Position numbers and translations under genes: made by a program. DNA of 64,000 bases from Sphingomonas edaphi. GTDB taxonomy: Bacteria > Pseudomonadota > Alphaproteobacteria > Sphingomonadales > Sphingomonadaceae. Positions within the stretch are counted from its first letter, which is position 1. Each line of letters starts with the position of its first letter. This document shows positions 62,707 to 64,000 of the stretch, one piece after another. The DNA lies in the NCBI RefSeq assembly GCF_003583725.1, contig NZ_QXTF01000002.1:1-64000 (forward strand), given 5' to 3'. The notes under the pieces were generated by a model. That model saw nothing but the letters and a program-made list of their open reading frames with translations, was not told where the DNA came from and searched no databases.

Positions 62707-64000
62707 ATGGCCACGACGATCGAACAGCTGGAACAACGGCGCGCCGCGGCGCGCATGGGCGGAGGTCAGAAACGCATTGACGCGCAACACGCCAAGGGGC
62801 GGCTGACCGCGCGCGAGCGATTGACCGTGCTGCTCGATCCCGACTCGTTCGAAGAAGTCGACATGTACGTCGAGCATAACTGCGTCGACTTCGGGATGGA
62901 GAGCCAGAAGTTCCCGGGCGATGGCGTGGTCACGGGCAGCGGCACGATCAACGGCCGTCTGGTCTATGTCTTTGCGCAGGATTTTACCGTGTTTGGCGGA
63001 TCGCTGTCCGAGCGGCACGCCCAGAAGATTTGCAAGATCATGGACGCGGCGATGAAGGTCGGAGCGCCGGTGATCGGTCTGAACGACAGTGGCGGTGCGC
63101 GCATCCAGGAAGGCGTGGCATCGCTCGGCGGCTACGCCGAGGTATTCCAGCGCAATGTGCTGGCATCAGGTGTCGTCCCGCAGCTCAGCCTGATTATGGG
63201 GCCGTGCGCTGGAGGCGCGGTCTATTCCCCAGCGATGACCGACTTTATCTTCATGGTGAAGGACTCCAGCTACATGTTCGTCACGGGTCCCGACGTGGTT
63301 AAGACCGTGACCAATGAAGTCGTGACCCAGGAGGAACTGGGCGGCGCGGTCACCCACACGACCAAGTCAGGTGTTGCCGACGTGGCGTTCGAAAATGACA
63401 TCGACGCGCTGTTGGCGGCGCGCGAATTCTTCGACTTTCTGCCGCTGTCGAACCGGCATGACGTTCCCGAGCGGCCGACCGAGGACGCTTGGGATCGGAT
63501 CGAGGAGAGCCTCGACACGCTCATACCGCCGAGCGCGAACCAGCCCTATGACATGCATGAGCTGATCCGGAAGGTCGCGGACGAGGGCGATTTCTTCGAG
63601 CTTCAGCCAAACCATGCCGGCAACATCATCATCGGTTTTGCGCGGATCGAGGGGCGCACGGTGGGTATCGTTGCCAACCAGCCGATGGTGCTGGCCGGCT
63701 GCCTCGACATCAACTCCTCGAAGAAGGGCGCGCGCTTTGTCCGCTTCTGCGACGCGTTTGAGATTCCGATCATTACTTTCGTCGACGTGCCGGGCTTCCT
63801 GCCGGGCGTGGGGCAGGAACATCACGGCATCATCAAGCATGGCGCAAAGCTGCTGTTCGCCTATGCCGAAGCGACGGTTCCGAAGATCACGGTCATAACC
63901 CGAAAGGCTTATGGCGGGGCTTACGACGTCATGGCGTCGAAGCACCTGCGTGGGGATTTGAACTATGCCTGGCCGACTGCCGAGATCGCCGTGATGGGCG
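62707..64000 (+). CDS. pccB: Acyl-CoA carboxylase beta subunit, propionyl-CoA carboxylase type (3' end outside window)
   Basis: Carboxyltransferase subunit that moves the biotin-bound carboxyl to propionyl-CoA, giving methylmalonyl-CoA. 431 residues are visible of about 510. The N-terminus [20 protein letters not shown], the acyl-CoA pocket [40 protein letters not shown], the C-terminal half with [35 protein letters not shown] and the catalytic [13 protein letters not shown] are all present. The alpha (biotin) subunit is not seen and would lie to the right. ATG 62707 lies 46 bp after the PrsW-like gene. Confidence 0.96.
   Translation, partial: MATTIEQLEQRRAAARMGGGQKRIDAQHAKGRLTARERLTVLLDPDSFEEVDMYVEHNCVDFGMESQKFPGDGVVTGSGTINGRLVYVFAQDFTVFGGSLSERHAQKICKIMDAAMKVGAPVIGLNDSGGARIQEGVASLGGYAEVFQRNVLASGVVPQLSLIMGPCAGGAVYSPAMTDFIFMVKDSSYMFVTGPDVVKTVTNEVVTQEELGGAVTHTTKSGVADVAFENDIDALLAAREFFDFLPLSNRHDVPERPTEDAWDRIEESLDTLIPPSANQPYDMHELIRKVADEGDFFELQPNHAGNIIIGFARIEGRTVGIVANQPMVLAGCLDINSSKKGARFVRFCDAFEIPIITFVDVPGFLPGVGQEHHGIIKHGAKLLFAYAEATVPKITVITRKAYGGAYDVMASKHLRGDLNYAWPTAEIAVMG

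Noticed and set aside
1-64000. tRNA/rRNA genes, CRISPR arrays, insertion sequences, prophage or attachment sites
   Set aside because: I looked through the intergenic gaps and saw no cloverleaf, regular spacer arrays, transposase genes or flanking repeats.

Overview
The window comes from a high-GC alphaproteobacterium, most likely a member of the Sphingomonadales. Supporting markers are a class I (archaeal-type) lysyl-tRNA synthetase, MipZ, a GapR/DUF2312 protein, the gene order rpmF-plsX-fabH-ihfA-merR, the ruvC/ruvA/ruvB-ybgC-tolQRAB-pal block, and Lap-type adhesin secretion genes. I see no tRNA or rRNA gene, CRISPR array, insertion sequence or prophage. The sequence reads as compact chromosomal DNA with 58 supportable protein genes, two of them cut by the window edges.

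Layout. (1) 1-13402: the 3' part of a giant type I-secreted adhesin, then an outer-membrane TolC-like protein, an ABC exporter, a SleB-like cell-wall hydrolase and an HlyD adaptor. A LapG-like cysteine protease lies convergently. (2) 13468-19592: an alpha/beta hydrolase, an orphan [2Fe-2S] subunit, an RcnB-like protein, a DUF885 lipoprotein, an Lrp regulator with a divergent small protein, and an S41 peptidase. (3) 19589-26913: lysK, a DinG-like helicase, then the leftward group rpmF-plsX-fabH-ihfA-merR. (4) 27051-38097: a metallo-beta-lactamase hydrolase, an M19 dipeptidase, fused PabB-PabC, and a scattered ligase-associated DNA-damage module (pdeM, DEXH helicase, exonuclease) without its ligase, interleaved with an RNase, an M20-type protein and small envelope proteins. 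(5) 38101-42258: a GAF protein, phosphohexomutase, MipZ, PanC and a Sel1 protein. (6) 42310-53433: pal-tolB-tolA-tolR-tolQ-ybgC, ruvB, ruvA, ruvC, yebC, ybjQ and gapR, with a DUF3089 enzyme, a GFA protein and a GT22 mannosyltransferase-like protein inserted. (7) 53577-56667: pyruvate kinase, NAD(P)HX dehydratase and a histidine phosphatase. (8) 56888-64000: a decapeptide-repeat alanine-rich envelope protein, a metallopeptidase/beta-propeller/beta-barrel fusion, a PrsW-like membrane protease, and the 5' part of an acyl-CoA carboxylase beta subunit.

The most notable observations are these. Two genes (ruvC and the ligase-associated helicase) have no ATG, GTG or TTG at their conserved N-terminus and appear to start at CTG inside a CTGA overlap with the preceding stop codon. 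The tightly spaced trio at 56888-62660 looks like an undescribed envelope system. A peptidoglycan hydrolase is translationally coupled to the adhesin exporter. Four convergent gene pairs share interlocked stop codons. Three genes absent from or truncated in ordinary start-codon scans were recovered by hand: rpmF (59 aa), a 59-aa membrane protein at 36260-36439, and full-length ruvC.
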